Source of the DNA: Actinomycetales bacterium
GTDB lineage: Bacteria > Actinomycetota > Actinomycetes > S36-B12
Assembly: GCA_016125355.1 (NCBI GenBank)
Contig: WGLX01000022.1
Span: 1 to 64,000, forward strand
Length of the DNA stretch: 64,000 bases
Direction of reading: 5' to 3'
Positions 25,594 to 34,582 of this stretch are shown in pieces. The notes below the pieces were generated by a model that worked only from the letters and a program-made list of their open reading frames with translations, was not told the origin of the DNA and did not search any database. How positions within the stretch are numbered: position 1 is the stretch's first letter; each line of letters begins with the position of its first letter. The position numbers and the translations under genes are program-made.

Positions 25594-27531
25594 GTGGTGG
25601 ACGGAGAATCGCCAGCGACGGGCGACCCGTTCGCCGATCGGGGTGGCAAGAGCGTGCAGGACTTCTCCCCCGAGGGGGTCCTGCCAGCGGTCCGACGTTC
25701 CTTGGCCCTGCTGCTGCCGCGGAGGCGTCGCCTCTTCGTTCTCGCGGCCGTCGTGCAGGTTTCGCTCGGCCTTCTGGACCTGCTGGGGATCGTGCTCGTC
25801 GGGGTTCTCGCGACCGTGGCCGTGTCCGGCACTGGACTGGCCAGCATCCCTGTCCCCGTGCAGTCCATCCTCGATCTCCTCGGACTCGGCGGGCTCACCG
25901 TTTCGCAGCTGTCCGTGCTGGTGGCGGGCGCAGCCGTCGTCGTGCTCGTGGCCAAGACCGGCCTTTCCGCACTCATGTCCCGCCGGATCTTCCGGTTCCT
26001 CGCGAACCGCCAGGCCGAGGTCTCGGCCCGGTTGGCTCGAGAGTTCCTCAGCCGCCCGCTGCTCGATGTCCAGCGGTGGACGACGTCGGAAGCGGTCTAC
26101 GCACTGGGCAGCGGTGTCGGGGCAGCAGTCGTCGTCGTCTTGGGGTCCGCCGTCACCATCGCCGCCGAGTTGTTCCTCTTCCTGATCGTCGGCATCTCGC
26201 TGCTGTACTACGACCTGATCCTCACCCTCGTTGCGCTTGTGCTGTTCGCAGTGATCATCCTGTCGATGAACCGCTTCCTGACCCGGTGGGGCGCTCGAAA
26301 CGCCCAGATCATGACGGACTCCTCGATCCAGACGCTGTCCGCAGTGTCTGAGGCCCTGGAGACGTACCGGGAGGCGACTGTCCTGCACCGTCGCGACCTC
26401 TACGTCTCCCGCTACGAGGCACTCATCGGGCGCTACGCGGTCGCCACCGCCAACCAGTCCTACATCATGGAGATCCCCAAGTACGTCCTCGAGGCGACGC
26501 TGTACCTCGCGGTGCTCGTCCTCGCGGTCGTCCAGTTCCTCACCAAGGATCTGGGTGCAGCAGCGTCAACAGTCGCCGTCTTCCTGGCTGCGGGATCACG
26601 AGTCGTTCCCGCCCTCCTGCGGCTTCAGGGCGCCTACATCGGGATCCGGAACGGCTCGGTGACGGCGCTGCCGACCTACTACCTCGCCGACTTCCTCGCC
26701 CACCGCCGCAAGCAGGAGGGCCGGAAGATGCCCGACCGGACAACGGTCGAGTCGGCCTCCGCCATCCGTGAGCGCATTGCCCGCGGTCACGGCGACTTCT
26801 CGCCGACCGTCGAAGTGCGGGGCGCGTCCGTCACCTACCTGGGTGCGTCGCTGCCGGCACTCGAGGACGCGGACCTCGACGTGGCGCCGGGAACGTCGGT
26901 GGCGCTCGTGGGCAGTACCGGAGCCGGAAAGTCGACCCTGACGGACGTGATCCTCGGCGTCCTGGAGCCGGACACCGGATCGGTCACCATCAGCGGGGTC
27001 GCGCCCCGGGAGGCGATCTCCCGTTGGCCGGGGGCCATCTCGTACGTTCCGCAGCAGGTGGCACTGGTGTTCGGAACCGTGCGGGACAACGTCGCCCTCG
27101 GCCTGCCACCTGAGGCCGTCGATGACGCCCTCGTATGGGAAGCACTTGAGCGGGCCCGCATCGCCGACTTCCTGAGGGACAGCCGCGAGGGCCTGGACAC
27201 GCTCATCGGCGAGCGGGGGGTCCGCCTGTCCGGCGGCCAGAGACAACGACTGGGAATCGCCCGGGCCTTGTACACCCGACCACTGCTCCTCGTCCTCGAC
27301 GAGGCGACATCCGCGCTCGATGCAGAGACCGAGCAGGCGATCGTCAACACCCTCAACGACCTCGAAGGCGAGGTCACCACGATCACCGTGGCCCATCGAC
27401 TGGCGACGGTTCGACGGGCCGATCAACTGCTGTACTTGCGACACGGACAGATCGAGTGCCGAGGGACCTTCGAAGAGGTGCGCGCGCAGGTTCCCGACTT
27501 CGATCGGCAGGCTTCACTCCTGGGTCTGTGA
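25594..27531 (+). CDS. PglK-like ABC transporter, permease and ATPase fused (second copy)
   Basis: Half-size ABC exporter of up to 645 residues, a paralogue of the protein at 11537-13414: both share an AVRRSLALL segment followed by a LLDLLG helix at the N-terminus and an almost identical ATPase. Seen: a membrane domain of about six helices, Walker A GSTGAGKST, VRLSGGQRQRLGIARAL and LLLVLDEATSALD, then the H-loop VAHRLATVR. It likely flips a lipid-linked glycan. GTG 25594 stands 6 nt after TAGATT, giving a leaderless start. The dioxygenase-like gene follows 30 nt later and is probably in the same transcript. Confidence 0.9.
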   Translation: MVDGESPATGDPFADRGGKSVQDFSPEGVLPAVRRSLALLLPRRRRLFVLAAVVQVSLGLLDLLGIVLVGVLATVAVSGTGLASIPVPVQSILDLLGLGGLTVSQLSVLVAGAAVVVLVAKTGLSALMSRRIFRFLANRQAEVSARLAREFLSRPLLDVQRWTTSEAVYALGSGVGAAVVVVLGSAVTIAAELFLFLIVGISLLYYDLILTLVALVLFAVIILSMNRFLTRWGARNAQIMTDSSIQTLSAVSEALETYREATVLHRRDLYVSRYEALIGRYAVATANQSYIMEIPKYVLEATLYLAVLVLAVVQFLTKDLGAAASTVAVFLAAGSRVVPALLRLQGAYIGIRNGSVTALPTYYLADFLAHRRKQEGRKMPDRTTVESASAIRERIARGHGDFSPTVEVRGASVTYLGASLPALEDADLDVAPGTSVALVGSTGAGKSTLTDVILGVLEPDTGSVTISGVAPREAISRWPGAISYVPQQVALVFGTVRDNVALGLPPEAVDDALVWEALERARIADFLRDSREGLDTLIGERGVRLSGGQRQRLGIARALYTRPLLLVLDEATSALDAETEQAIVNTLNDLEGEVTTITVAHRLATVRRADQLLYLRHGQIECRGTFEEVRAQVPDFDRQASLLGL

Positions 27532-27561
27532 CAGGCTTCTCCCCGAGCCAGAGGAGGTCAT

Positions 27562-28599
27562 GTGTCGGAGGGCAATCGGCTGGTCGAGCCACTGCTTCGT
27601 CGCATCAGGTACTCAAAGACCATCAAGGCCGTTCAGCGGTTCGAGCAACAGCCCCCGGAGCATGCGCGAACCGGCGGTCAGGAGTTCTACGACATGCGGT
27701 CGGCGATGGACATCTCGCCCTCGACCGGAAAGGCCATCTCGCGCAGAGCCCTGAGGTCATCCCGAGGCGGCATCCCGACCGACGAGCAGGCCCGCACGAG
27801 CACCTTCGTCGACTACTCCGAGATCGACGCCTGCGTCCAGGGCCTTCGCCGCGACGGCGTCTACGTCTTCCAGCGAGCCCTTCCCAGCGACGTGGTGACG
27901 CGCATGCGAGAGTCCGCGCTCGCCGTCCCGGCTACGGCACGTGGTCTCGACGCACCTCCCGCCCCCTTCCCACGATCGGATCCTCAGGTCGGTCGCTACG
28001 ACATCAGCGAGAACGACACGATGGCCAGTCCGGAGATGCAGGACTACTGCAGTGACCCGGCCCTGGCGATGATCGCCGCCCGCTACCTCGGGCAGCCCGT
28101 GATCCAGGATCAGACCGCACTGTGGTGGACAACCACCAAGGGCGCCGAGGACGCGGCGATGAACGCCTGGCTCTTCCACCAGGACCGGGATCGGCTGTCG
28201 TTCCTGAAGTTCTTCTGCTACCTCACCGATGTCGGCCCCGCCAACGGTCCCCACACGGTCGTCCGTGGCACACATGAACGGCTACCCCGTGAGCTCGCCA
28301 CGGATGGGCGCAAGGATGACGAGCTCATCCGCTCCGTTGGCCTGTGGGATCGGGTGATCGAGCTCACCGCACCCGCGGGAACCTTCATGGCCGTCGACAC
28401 CGTCGGTCTGCACAAGGGTCAACCCCCGGTGGAAGCCGACCGGTGCGTGCTTCAGGTCGAGTTCGCCACCTCACTGTTCGGCGCCCCGGTGGACTACCCG
28501 GTGTTCACGCCCTCGGCACTGGCCACCGAGCGCTACCGGCAGATGCCACAGATCCTCCAGCGATGGCGCGGCGCGTTCACCGAGCCGTCAGCCGGCTGA
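27562..28599 (+). CDS. phytanoyl-CoA dioxygenase (PhyH)-family Fe(II)/2-oxoglutarate oxygenase
   Basis: Non-heme iron, 2-oxoglutarate-dependent oxygenase of 345 residues. The iron ligands appear as His206 and Asp208 in FHQDRD and His284 in VGLHKG, with Arg294 in DRCVLQVEF as the oxoglutarate anchor. GTG at 27562 is preceded by AGAGGAGGTC, a strong ribosome binding site. PhyH enzymes hydroxylate lipids or small molecules; in a glycan operon behind an ABC flippase it may hydroxylate a sugar, a sugar lipid or an acyl decoration. Its last 23 nt overlap the end of the opposite-strand gene. Substrate cannot be read from the sequence. Confidence 0.85.
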   Translation: MSEGNRLVEPLLRRIRYSKTIKAVQRFEQQPPEHARTGGQEFYDMRSAMDISPSTGKAISRRALRSSRGGIPTDEQARTSTFVDYSEIDACVQGLRRDGVYVFQRALPSDVVTRMRESALAVPATARGLDAPPAPFPRSDPQVGRYDISENDTMASPEMQDYCSDPALAMIAARYLGQPVIQDQTALWWTTTKGAEDAAMNAWLFHQDRDRLSFLKFFCYLTDVGPANGPHTVVRGTHERLPRELATDGRKDDELIRSVGLWDRVIELTAPAGTFMAVDTVGLHKGQPPVEADRCVLQVEFATSLFGAPVDYPVFTPSALATERYRQMPQILQRWRGAFTEPSAG

Positions 28600-30088
28600 T
28601 CCTGCGGCTCTGCATCGCGTCGGAAACCTTGAGGGTCAGTTCACTCGCCTCCGCCAGCCGGATGCCGGCAAGGGAGGCCTCCTCACCACGACCCTGCACG
28701 TGAGCGAAGGTGAAGCCACGACGCTCCATCATCAGGCCGTAGGGAATCGCGGCTTCGGGATGGGGCGTGGGCGGATTGTCGATCAGCGGACGGATCTGAT
28801 CGGCTGAGGTCACCCGCGTGGCGCATCCCAGGAGGTCGTACGCCGAGGGACCCATGACCGCGACGGGGCGACCGAGGAATGCCGACTCCACCCCTGCCGT
28901 CGAACCGTAGGTGAAGACGACATCGGCCTGTTGCATCAGTGCGTACGAGTCCACCGGTGACGACGGATCGATGTGCAGATCCGGGGCGGCAGCCTCGACG
29001 GCGGCCATCCAGTCGGCGAGGTCATCGGCGGGCTTCAGTCGCATGTGCGGATGGGTCCGCACCACGAGCGAGGTTCCTGGCCGCGCGCGCACCGCCTCGG
29101 CGAGTTCCGCCAGCGCCCGCTCCTGGGAATGCAGGTAGTCGGCCCAGTCGAGGTCCAGTTCGACGATCTCGTCCCCCGACGAGCTGAAGTACACGACGAG
29201 GCGGTCCGCATCGGGTACGCCTTCGACATGGCCCCTGCGCTGGATGCCGGTGAACACGCGGTTGTTCACATCGGCATGCGTCTGCCGGTTGACGAACCAC
29301 CGTGAGCCGACCTCGTCCCGCTCACTCGGATCCCAACCCTCGTACATGCGGAGCATGCGGCGCTGCAGGTCTGCCCAGTCGTGCGTGGTCGCGGTCGTGA
29401 GGTCGAAGTCCGTCTCGTACCCGCCCGTGTCGTAGTAGAGGACGCGCACCCCGAGTTGCTGCGCCGCGGCCGCGACGGCGCGGTCGTGCGTGAAGCGCCC
29501 GTTGTAGACGACAACCGTGGTGATGCCACGGCGACGGATGAGCTCCTGCGCCTGGTCGAACGCCCAGGCGTACGACCGGACGGCGAGCTCGACGTAGCGC
29601 CTGGGCCACTCGTAGGACTCCCGGATGGGCGTGTCGTCATCCGGGTGTACCTGGAGGATCGATCGCCCCATGTCGGAGCCGCGGTAGGCGAGTGATCGCA
29701 GCGCGCTACGCGTGATCCGCATGGGGAGTTCGGGAATCGCTGCGGTGTCGAGCCGCCGCAGTGGCGGGGCGGCGAAGCACTCCCTCGGCAAGCCAGCCGC
29801 CAGCAGCGCGCGGTGGGCATTCTCATCGCGGGTCCGCGAGCCGAGCAGTCGGGCGATCCGTCGGCTCGCGCGCCATCCGGGGTCCCGCAGGGGCGTCTCG
29901 TCTGCCCAGAGGCCGACGGTGACATCGGAGCCCAGGGCTCGCGCTTCCAGGGCGGTCTCGATCACCGCGCCCAGGGCGAAGGTCCACTGATTGAAGCTGA
30001 TGAGGCCGATGTGCCGCCGCTCAGCCGGGGAGAGGTTCTCCTCCAGGTAGCCCCGCAGGGATGGGAACTCCGCTCGAACCACTGTCAC
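28577..30088 (-). CDS. capsule-polysaccharide-type GT-B protein
   Basis: A 503-residue protein that looks like a capsule biosynthesis (KpsS/LipB or CDP-glycerol transferase-related) GT-B enzyme. Supporting segments are VVYNGRFTHDRAVAAAAQQLG in the middle, RLVVYFSSSGDEIVELDLDW, LVVRTHPHMRLKP (an R-T-H-P-x-x motif usual in this group), and ADVVFTYGSTAGVESAFLGRPVAVMGPS as the C-terminal nucleotide site. I prefer GTG 30088, preceded by AGGAGC at 6 nt spacing, over ATG 30106. It overlaps the dioxygenase gene at its 3' end and follows a membrane-protein gene by about 25 nt. Confidence 0.75.
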   Translation of the reverse strand: MTVVRAEFPSLRGYLEENLSPAERRHIGLISFNQWTFALGAVIETALEARALGSDVTVGLWADETPLRDPGWRASRRIARLLGSRTRDENAHRALLAAGLPRECFAAPPLRRLDTAAIPELPMRITRSALRSLAYRGSDMGRSILQVHPDDDTPIRESYEWPRRYVELAVRSYAWAFDQAQELIRRRGITTVVVYNGRFTHDRAVAAAAQQLGVRVLYYDTGGYETDFDLTTATTHDWADLQRRMLRMYEGWDPSERDEVGSRWFVNRQTHADVNNRVFTGIQRRGHVEGVPDADRLVVYFSSSGDEIVELDLDWADYLHSQERALAELAEAVRARPGTSLVVRTHPHMRLKPADDLADWMAAVEAAAPDLHIDPSSPVDSYALMQQADVVFTYGSTAGVESAFLGRPVAVMGPSAYDLLGCATRVTSADQIRPLIDNPPTPHPEAAIPYGLMMERRGFTFAHVQGRGEEASLAGIRLAEASELTLKVSDAMQSRRISRLTAR

Positions 30089-30113
30089 AGGGCGCTCCTG
30101 ATGCATCCGATCC

Positions 30114-31367
30114 CTATCCGAACAGTCGGAAGGTGGCCTTCAGATTGGCGAGGACCAGGACAAAAGCGCCCAATACAACACCTGTCCCCCACGTTATCCG
30201 AGCCAACTGCACCGCCCTGCCATGGAACTCCGCCGTCACTCTCGATGGAAGGACCCCATCGACATAGTGCGGTATCGCCTCACTGGAAAGACTCGCCCAC
30301 CGAGCCACTCCGACGACCACCAATGGTAGTAGCGGTAGGGCGAACCGCGTGGTTCCGATGTCCAGCCGGGTCACCGCCGAAGCCCCAAGCGTCAGCAAGC
30401 CGACAGAGATGATGAACGCGCCGACGACGGCAGCGCCTCGCCGACGCGTCCTGAGATCCTGGAATGCCGTGAAGGCGACAGCCACAGTCACCGTGGTGCC
30501 TACCACCAGAGTCAGGGATGTCGTGCTTCTCGGGAGAAGCAGCTGTCCCATCGAATTCATGGAATCAAGAACCGCGCCCTGCCAATCCAGCGCGCTCGAC
30601 TGCCGGAAGCCGAAGTAGCCCATTCCCACAGAGACATTGCGCAAGACCACAATCACCAGACCGCTGCATGCCAGCGCGCCAAACGCAAGAGCTTTCGTGA
30701 GGGCGTGCGGGCGCCGCAGCAGCGTGAAGACCCACCAGCTTGCCCCGATCAGCACGGGGACGAAGAACGACACCGCGAAGCGCAGCATCGTCGCCGCGGC
30801 AATGGTCAACGAGGACAGGAGGACCAGCGTGGCGGCGTGGGGACCGCCTCGGAGTGCGATGACGATGAGGAGCGCTGCCGTTGTGGTCAGTGCTGCCGCC
30901 GGGAGGTCGCTCAATGCCGCGGTCGACATCTCGATGAGGTTGGGGTTGACAGCCACGAAGACCGATCCAGCGACGACAAACAGCAGGCTGAGTCCCACTT
31001 CGCGGACCAGCAGGGCGGTGGCGAAGGTCATCACAGCGACAGCCGCGACATTCACCACGATGACGCCTGCCGAGAGGCTCAGTCCCAACCCGAGGAGGAC
31101 CGCCAGCAGGTACGGGTAGCCCGGAGGGAACTGACCGCCTGTCGAGCGGCTGAACTCCTCGATGCCGCTGCCCCGGGCGATGGACTCCGCAGCCTCAAGG
31201 TAGTGCCGAGAGTCTTCGGAGATGAGGAGTCCCCGACTGGTCGCCAGACTGCACAGCACGACGCCAAGAACGGAGGCGAGAAGGCCGACGACGACCGCGC
31301 TTCGCAGCCCCGAACCGGTCGAGGTCGGCGGCCGCACTGCAGCTTCAGATCCCTTCTTCACGCTCAT
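30114..31367 (-). CDS. polytopic membrane protein, GT-C-like
   Basis: An integral membrane protein of 417 residues with roughly nine to ten helices. The first loop, LLISEDSRHYLEAAESIARG followed by GGQFPPGYPYLLA, has the D/E-containing site and the P-P-x-Y-P element common to GT-C family glycosyltransferases (PMT/ArnT-like). The ATG at 31367 lies 23 nt inside the end of the upstream gene and lacks a ribosome binding site; GTG at 31334 is an alternative that removes the overlap. Likely uses a polyprenyl-phosphate sugar outside the membrane; this is a family-level inference only. Confidence 0.7.
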   Translation of the reverse strand: MSVKKGSEAAVRPPTSTGSGLRSAVVVGLLASVLGVVLCSLATSRGLLISEDSRHYLEAAESIARGSGIEEFSRSTGGQFPPGYPYLLAVLLGLGLSLSAGVIVVNVAAVAVMTFATALLVREVGLSLLFVVAGSVFVAVNPNLIEMSTAALSDLPAAALTTTAALLIVIALRGGPHAATLVLLSSLTIAAATMLRFAVSFFVPVLIGASWWVFTLLRRPHALTKALAFGALACSGLVIVVLRNVSVGMGYFGFRQSSALDWQGAVLDSMNSMGQLLLPRSTTSLTLVVGTTVTVAVAFTAFQDLRTRRRGAAVVGAFIISVGLLTLGASAVTRLDIGTTRFALPLLPLVVVGVARWASLSSEAIPHYVDGVLPSRVTAEFHGRAVQLARITWGTGVVLGAFVLVLANLKATFRLFG

Positions 31368-32805
31368 CGACGGCTACCAGCCGCGACCCTTCTCGTGGGG
31401 TCGGGACTCCGCCAGTCCGATCGGAGAAGTGGCGAATCAGCCACCAGATGCAGGTGGCCAAGAGCACGTAGAAGGGGATCTCGAGGAAGATCTTCAGGCG
31501 ATCCGCCTCTGTCCAGATCGGCCCATCTTGCGGTCGATCTGGGAAGTAGCGGTTGGACCAGATAACCGGCGCCGCCACGAGTCCGTAGAAGACGATGAAC
31601 CATCCATAGCGCCAGAGCAGCCGCCCGAACCCGCGAGCCCCCTTCAGGTACACCAGCGTTGCCAGCGTCAGGAGAACCAGTAGGATATATCTCCAACCGG
31701 AGAACAACCAGTCGTATCCGGCCCGCCACGGGATGACCTCGACGAAGTAGTTCTGGGTGTACTTGGACGTCGGTTGGAGCATCTTCGGCACGGTGATCTG
31801 CGCGCTCTTGATCAGCCGACTGGCCGCCTCGAGTGGGTGGTGGACCAGAAGATCGTTTGCCGCCGCGGAGGCCCGGTAGTTGTCGATCATCGTCTCTTGC
31901 GTGTTGAAGCGGCTGCTGAACACCAACGCGTTGTCGATGTACTTCTGAGGAACGTCGATGGGTGGTATCTCGCTCGGCTCGATCCACAGCATCCCCGCCC
32001 TGTGATAGCCCGACTGCGTCGAACTGTCCCAGGTTCCATACATGACCTGCTGCTTGATGGGCATCACGAGGATGAGTCCGAAGAGAACGAGATTCGCAGC
32101 CATGACCCACCACGCGCGCCGCTTGGCGATGAACCAGAACGCGACGATCGCGATCCCGATGATCACGATCACCTGCAACTGCGTGATGTTGCGCGTGAGC
32201 GAGGCCAGCAGCAACGCCGCGAGGAAGCCGGTGGAGTAGCCGAGTTGGCGGGTCCGGAGGAATCGGTACAGCAGGTAGAACATCGTGGTCACGAACATGA
32301 CCGCCAAAGGCGACGGCTCCAGCAGTTGCATGATCGTGATGTAGCCGGGGGAGATCGCCCAGAGCGCGGTACCGCCAAGGGCCCACCACCCGTTGCGCGT
32401 CAGGTCGCGGATCCACAGGTAGATCACGGCATTGGTGACCCCGAAGCACACGGCGTACAGCTCGTACAACCGGAAGTCCACGTTGATGAAGTTGGGCCCA
32501 AGGCCGGCATTCGTCTCGGGGAGCATCAGGACGTAGCGGATCGCGTCGAGCAGCGGCGGGTAGACGTGGTCGTACCACAGCGCCCGCGGGCCGAAGGGGA
32601 GCATGTCCTCCAGGCCCAACGTCTGCATGGTCCAGTTGGAGGTCCAGTCCTGGAGGCGGTAGCCATCGGGAAGACCCGGGTGCGCCAGCCGGAAGGTGCG
32701 CTCGGCCCAGTGCATGGCCACGGCCGACACCACGACGATCAGTGAGGGGGCGATCCAGCGAGGCCACGTGCCTCGCCTGTTCAGGAGCCGATCTGCGACG
32801 TTCAT
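31345..32805 (-). CDS. polytopic membrane protein of a glycan locus
   Basis: A 486-residue integral membrane protein starting MNVADRLLNRRGTWPRW, with about ten helices and large extracytoplasmic loops: NWTMQTLGLEDMLPFGPRALW..YDHVYPPLLDAIRYVLM near the N-terminus and a long loop with QVMYGTWDSSTQSGY in the middle. The Y-D-x-x-Y-P-P pattern resembles GT-C active-site loops. ATG at 32805 was chosen because it follows the GT2 stop at 32811 by 5 nt. The 3' end overlaps the next gene. Exact reaction unknown; transfer of a lipid-linked sugar is plausible. Confidence 0.68.
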   Translation of the reverse strand: MNVADRLLNRRGTWPRWIAPSLIVVVSAVAMHWAERTFRLAHPGLPDGYRLQDWTSNWTMQTLGLEDMLPFGPRALWYDHVYPPLLDAIRYVLMLPETNAGLGPNFINVDFRLYELYAVCFGVTNAVIYLWIRDLTRNGWWALGGTALWAISPGYITIMQLLEPSPLAVMFVTTMFYLLYRFLRTRQLGYSTGFLAALLLASLTRNITQLQVIVIIGIAIVAFWFIAKRRAWWVMAANLVLFGLILVMPIKQQVMYGTWDSSTQSGYHRAGMLWIEPSEIPPIDVPQKYIDNALVFSSRFNTQETMIDNYRASAAANDLLVHHPLEAASRLIKSAQITVPKMLQPTSKYTQNYFVEVIPWRAGYDWLFSGWRYILLVLLTLATLVYLKGARGFGRLLWRYGWFIVFYGLVAAPVIWSNRYFPDRPQDGPIWTEADRLKIFLEIPFYVLLATCIWWLIRHFSDRTGGVPTPREGSRLVAVDEREEGI

Positions 32806-32810
32806 CGCGC

Positions 32811-33599
32811 CTACCCTGCCCTCCCGCGGGCCCGCGTCGCGCGCCGAGTCACCTCGGCGGCCGCGAGCCGCGTTGCCGCGCGCACAGGGCCCTCCCACAG
32901 CCACGCCAATCGTCGCGCTGTGGGCGACAGGGCCCGCCTGCGCGCCAGTTCGGACTCCCTGAGCGACGTGGTCCGGTCACTGACCGTGAGGGAGTCCCCG
33001 TGCCACCGGAACGACGACACCACATCGCCCACGTCGACGAAGCGTCCCATCGGCTGGATCTTCAGGAGAAGGTCCAGGTCGAAGGCGAACCTCAGAGTCT
33101 CGTCCACCCCCCCGACCCTGTCCCACGCGGTGCGCCGAACCAGCATGCCCGGCTGCGGGATGAGGTCGGGGCCCCACTTCAGGATCCGCGGCGCCCAACG
33201 GCCCGCGCGACTGATCCAGAGTTCCTGTCCGGACTCGTCGACATACCGGCAGGCCCCGTAGGCCAGGACGGCCCCGGGATCAGCATCGAGGGCCGCCACC
33301 GTGCGCCCCAGCGAGCCCGGTTCGAGCAGGTCGTCGTCGCCGAGCCAGTTCACGTATTCGTGCCACGGCTGGGCTGCCCGCACGCCCGCATTGACGGCCG
33401 CCGGAAGGCTGCCGGGATCGGGAATCAGGCCTGCGGAGAAGCGCTCCGCGAGGTCCTCGAGGCCGGGTCGGCCCATCGGGGCGACGATCACGATGTCGGC
33501 TGGAACGTCCTGGGTGGCTATCGAGCCCAGATTCTCCTCGAGGAGGCCGAGCCGGGTACCCAGGGTCGGGACCACGATGAGCACGCGGGAGCCAGCCAC
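32811..33599 (-). CDS. family 2 glycosyltransferase
   Basis: GT-A enzyme of 262 residues. Seen: VLIVVPTLGTRLGLLEENL, ADIVIVAPMGRPGL, and YVNWLGDDDLLEPGSL (about 82-97), the metal-binding acidic cluster. The C-terminal fifth is Arg- and Ala-rich. GTG at 33599 is exactly 6 nt downstream of TACAGT, so the gene heads a leaderless operon that continues through two membrane proteins and the capsule-type GT. The intergenic space to the divergent gene is only 23 bp. The sugar specificity is unknown. Confidence 0.87.
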   Translation of the reverse strand: MAGSRVLIVVPTLGTRLGLLEENLGSIATQDVPADIVIVAPMGRPGLEDLAERFSAGLIPDPGSLPAAVNAGVRAAQPWHEYVNWLGDDDLLEPGSLGRTVAALDADPGAVLAYGACRYVDESGQELWISRAGRWAPRILKWGPDLIPQPGMLVRRTAWDRVGGVDETLRFAFDLDLLLKIQPMGRFVDVGDVVSSFRWHGDSLTVSDRTTSLRESELARRRALSPTARRLAWLWEGPVRAATRLAAAEVTRRATRARGRAG

Positions 33600-33605
33600 G
33601 CCGAG

Positions 33606-33611
33606 ACTGTA
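33606..33611 (-). promoter_or_regulatory. -10 box TACAGT, leaderless start of the GT2 operon at 33599
   Basis: TACAGT on the minus strand, 6 nt before GTG 33599. It overlaps the opposite-strand -10 by two bases in a 23-bp intergenic region. Confidence 0.55.
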
Positions 33612-33615
33612 GCGT
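33610..33615 (+). promoter_or_regulatory. -10 box TAGCGT upstream of ATG 33623
   Basis: TAGCGT, 7 nt, then ATG 33623. It favours ATG 33623 over the GTG at 33614, which lies inside this box. Confidence 0.45.
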
Positions 33616-33622
33616 GACGCCG

Positions 33623-34582
33623 ATGAGCGAGAACCCTCCCGTCAGCCGGGTCATCATCGTGCCCCGCAACGGGCTGGCCAACCGGCTGCAGGCGTGGGCC
33701 TCCGCAGCGATCCTCGCCGCACAGGTGGACGCGCCCCTGCAGGTGCTCTGGCAGCCGGAACCCCCCGCACCGGCACTCCCGGACGAGTTGTTCGACGCGG
33801 CACTCGTCACTCGCAGCTTCGTGACAGCCGACGAGGTGACCCGCATCCTCGGCAGCACCCATGAGGCCCTGCCTCGCTACCTGACCACCACCGACCAGTT
33901 CATCGCGCTCGCGGGCCACGACCGGGGTGAGCAGGTGTTCATGGCGGACCTCGCCATGCTGCTCGCCAGGCGTGAGGTCACGACGCCACTGGTGCTGATC
34001 GCCGGAGGCCAGTTCCATCTGGACAGCTCCGAGGACTTCACCCGGCAACGTCAGATCTTCTACGCCGGCATCCGGTGGTCCCCTGCTGTGCGCGAGCGAG
34101 TCGAGCATGCTGTCGACGACCGCGGCCCGTTCGTCGCCCTCCACATCCGCGAGACCGACCGGTCCGTGCAGGCCCCACCGGCCGCGGCCATCCGAGATGC
34201 CTTGGGCACCCTGCGGGAACGCAGTCACTGCACGAGCCTGTTCGTGGCGGCCGACAGCGAACAGGCCACCGCGCGGTGGTCCGAGGAGGCGAGGAGGATC
34301 GGGTTCGAGCCGTGGAGCCTGGTTGACGCGCAACGGGACCGCACGGTCCTCGACGGCGCCATCGACTCGGCTGCGGACTGGCTGATCCTCGGCCGCTCGG
34401 TGGGCATGGTCCACCCCGCCGCATCGACGTTCTCCGTGGAGGCGGCCGTCGCGGCGGGTATCCACGATCAGGCGATCGCCCTCGAGGCGTCACCGGGCCG
34501 GCAGCGGGTGCGACGGTGGCGTGGTCATGCGGCATCTGCCGCCAGCTGGCCACGTCGTCGGCTGCGCCGGCGCCACCTCTAG
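33623..34582 (+). CDS. putative glycosyltransferase with HxRxTD-like motif (fucosyltransferase-like)
   Basis: A 319-residue protein with VPRNGLANRLQAWASA near residues 11-28, similar to the glycine-rich N-terminus of NodZ/GT11/O-fucosyltransferase-like enzymes, and FVALHIRETDRS, matching their H-x-R-x-x-D motif. GFEPWSLVDAQRDRT and LGRSVGMVHPAASTFS lie in the C-terminal half, where these enzymes bind the GDP-sugar. Start ATG 33623 has TAGCGT 7 nt upstream; the longer GTG start at 33614 would sit inside this box. A GDP-sugar donor would fit the gmd gene elsewhere in the locus. Family assignment is tentative. Confidence 0.65.
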   Translation: MSENPPVSRVIIVPRNGLANRLQAWASAAILAAQVDAPLQVLWQPEPPAPALPDELFDAALVTRSFVTADEVTRILGSTHEALPRYLTTTDQFIALAGHDRGEQVFMADLAMLLARREVTTPLVLIAGGQFHLDSSEDFTRQRQIFYAGIRWSPAVRERVEHAVDDRGPFVALHIRETDRSVQAPPAAAIRDALGTLRERSHCTSLFVAADSEQATARWSEEARRIGFEPWSLVDAQRDRTVLDGAIDSAADWLILGRSVGMVHPAASTFSVEAAVAAGIHDQAIALEASPGRQRVRRWRGHAASAASWPRRRLRRRHL

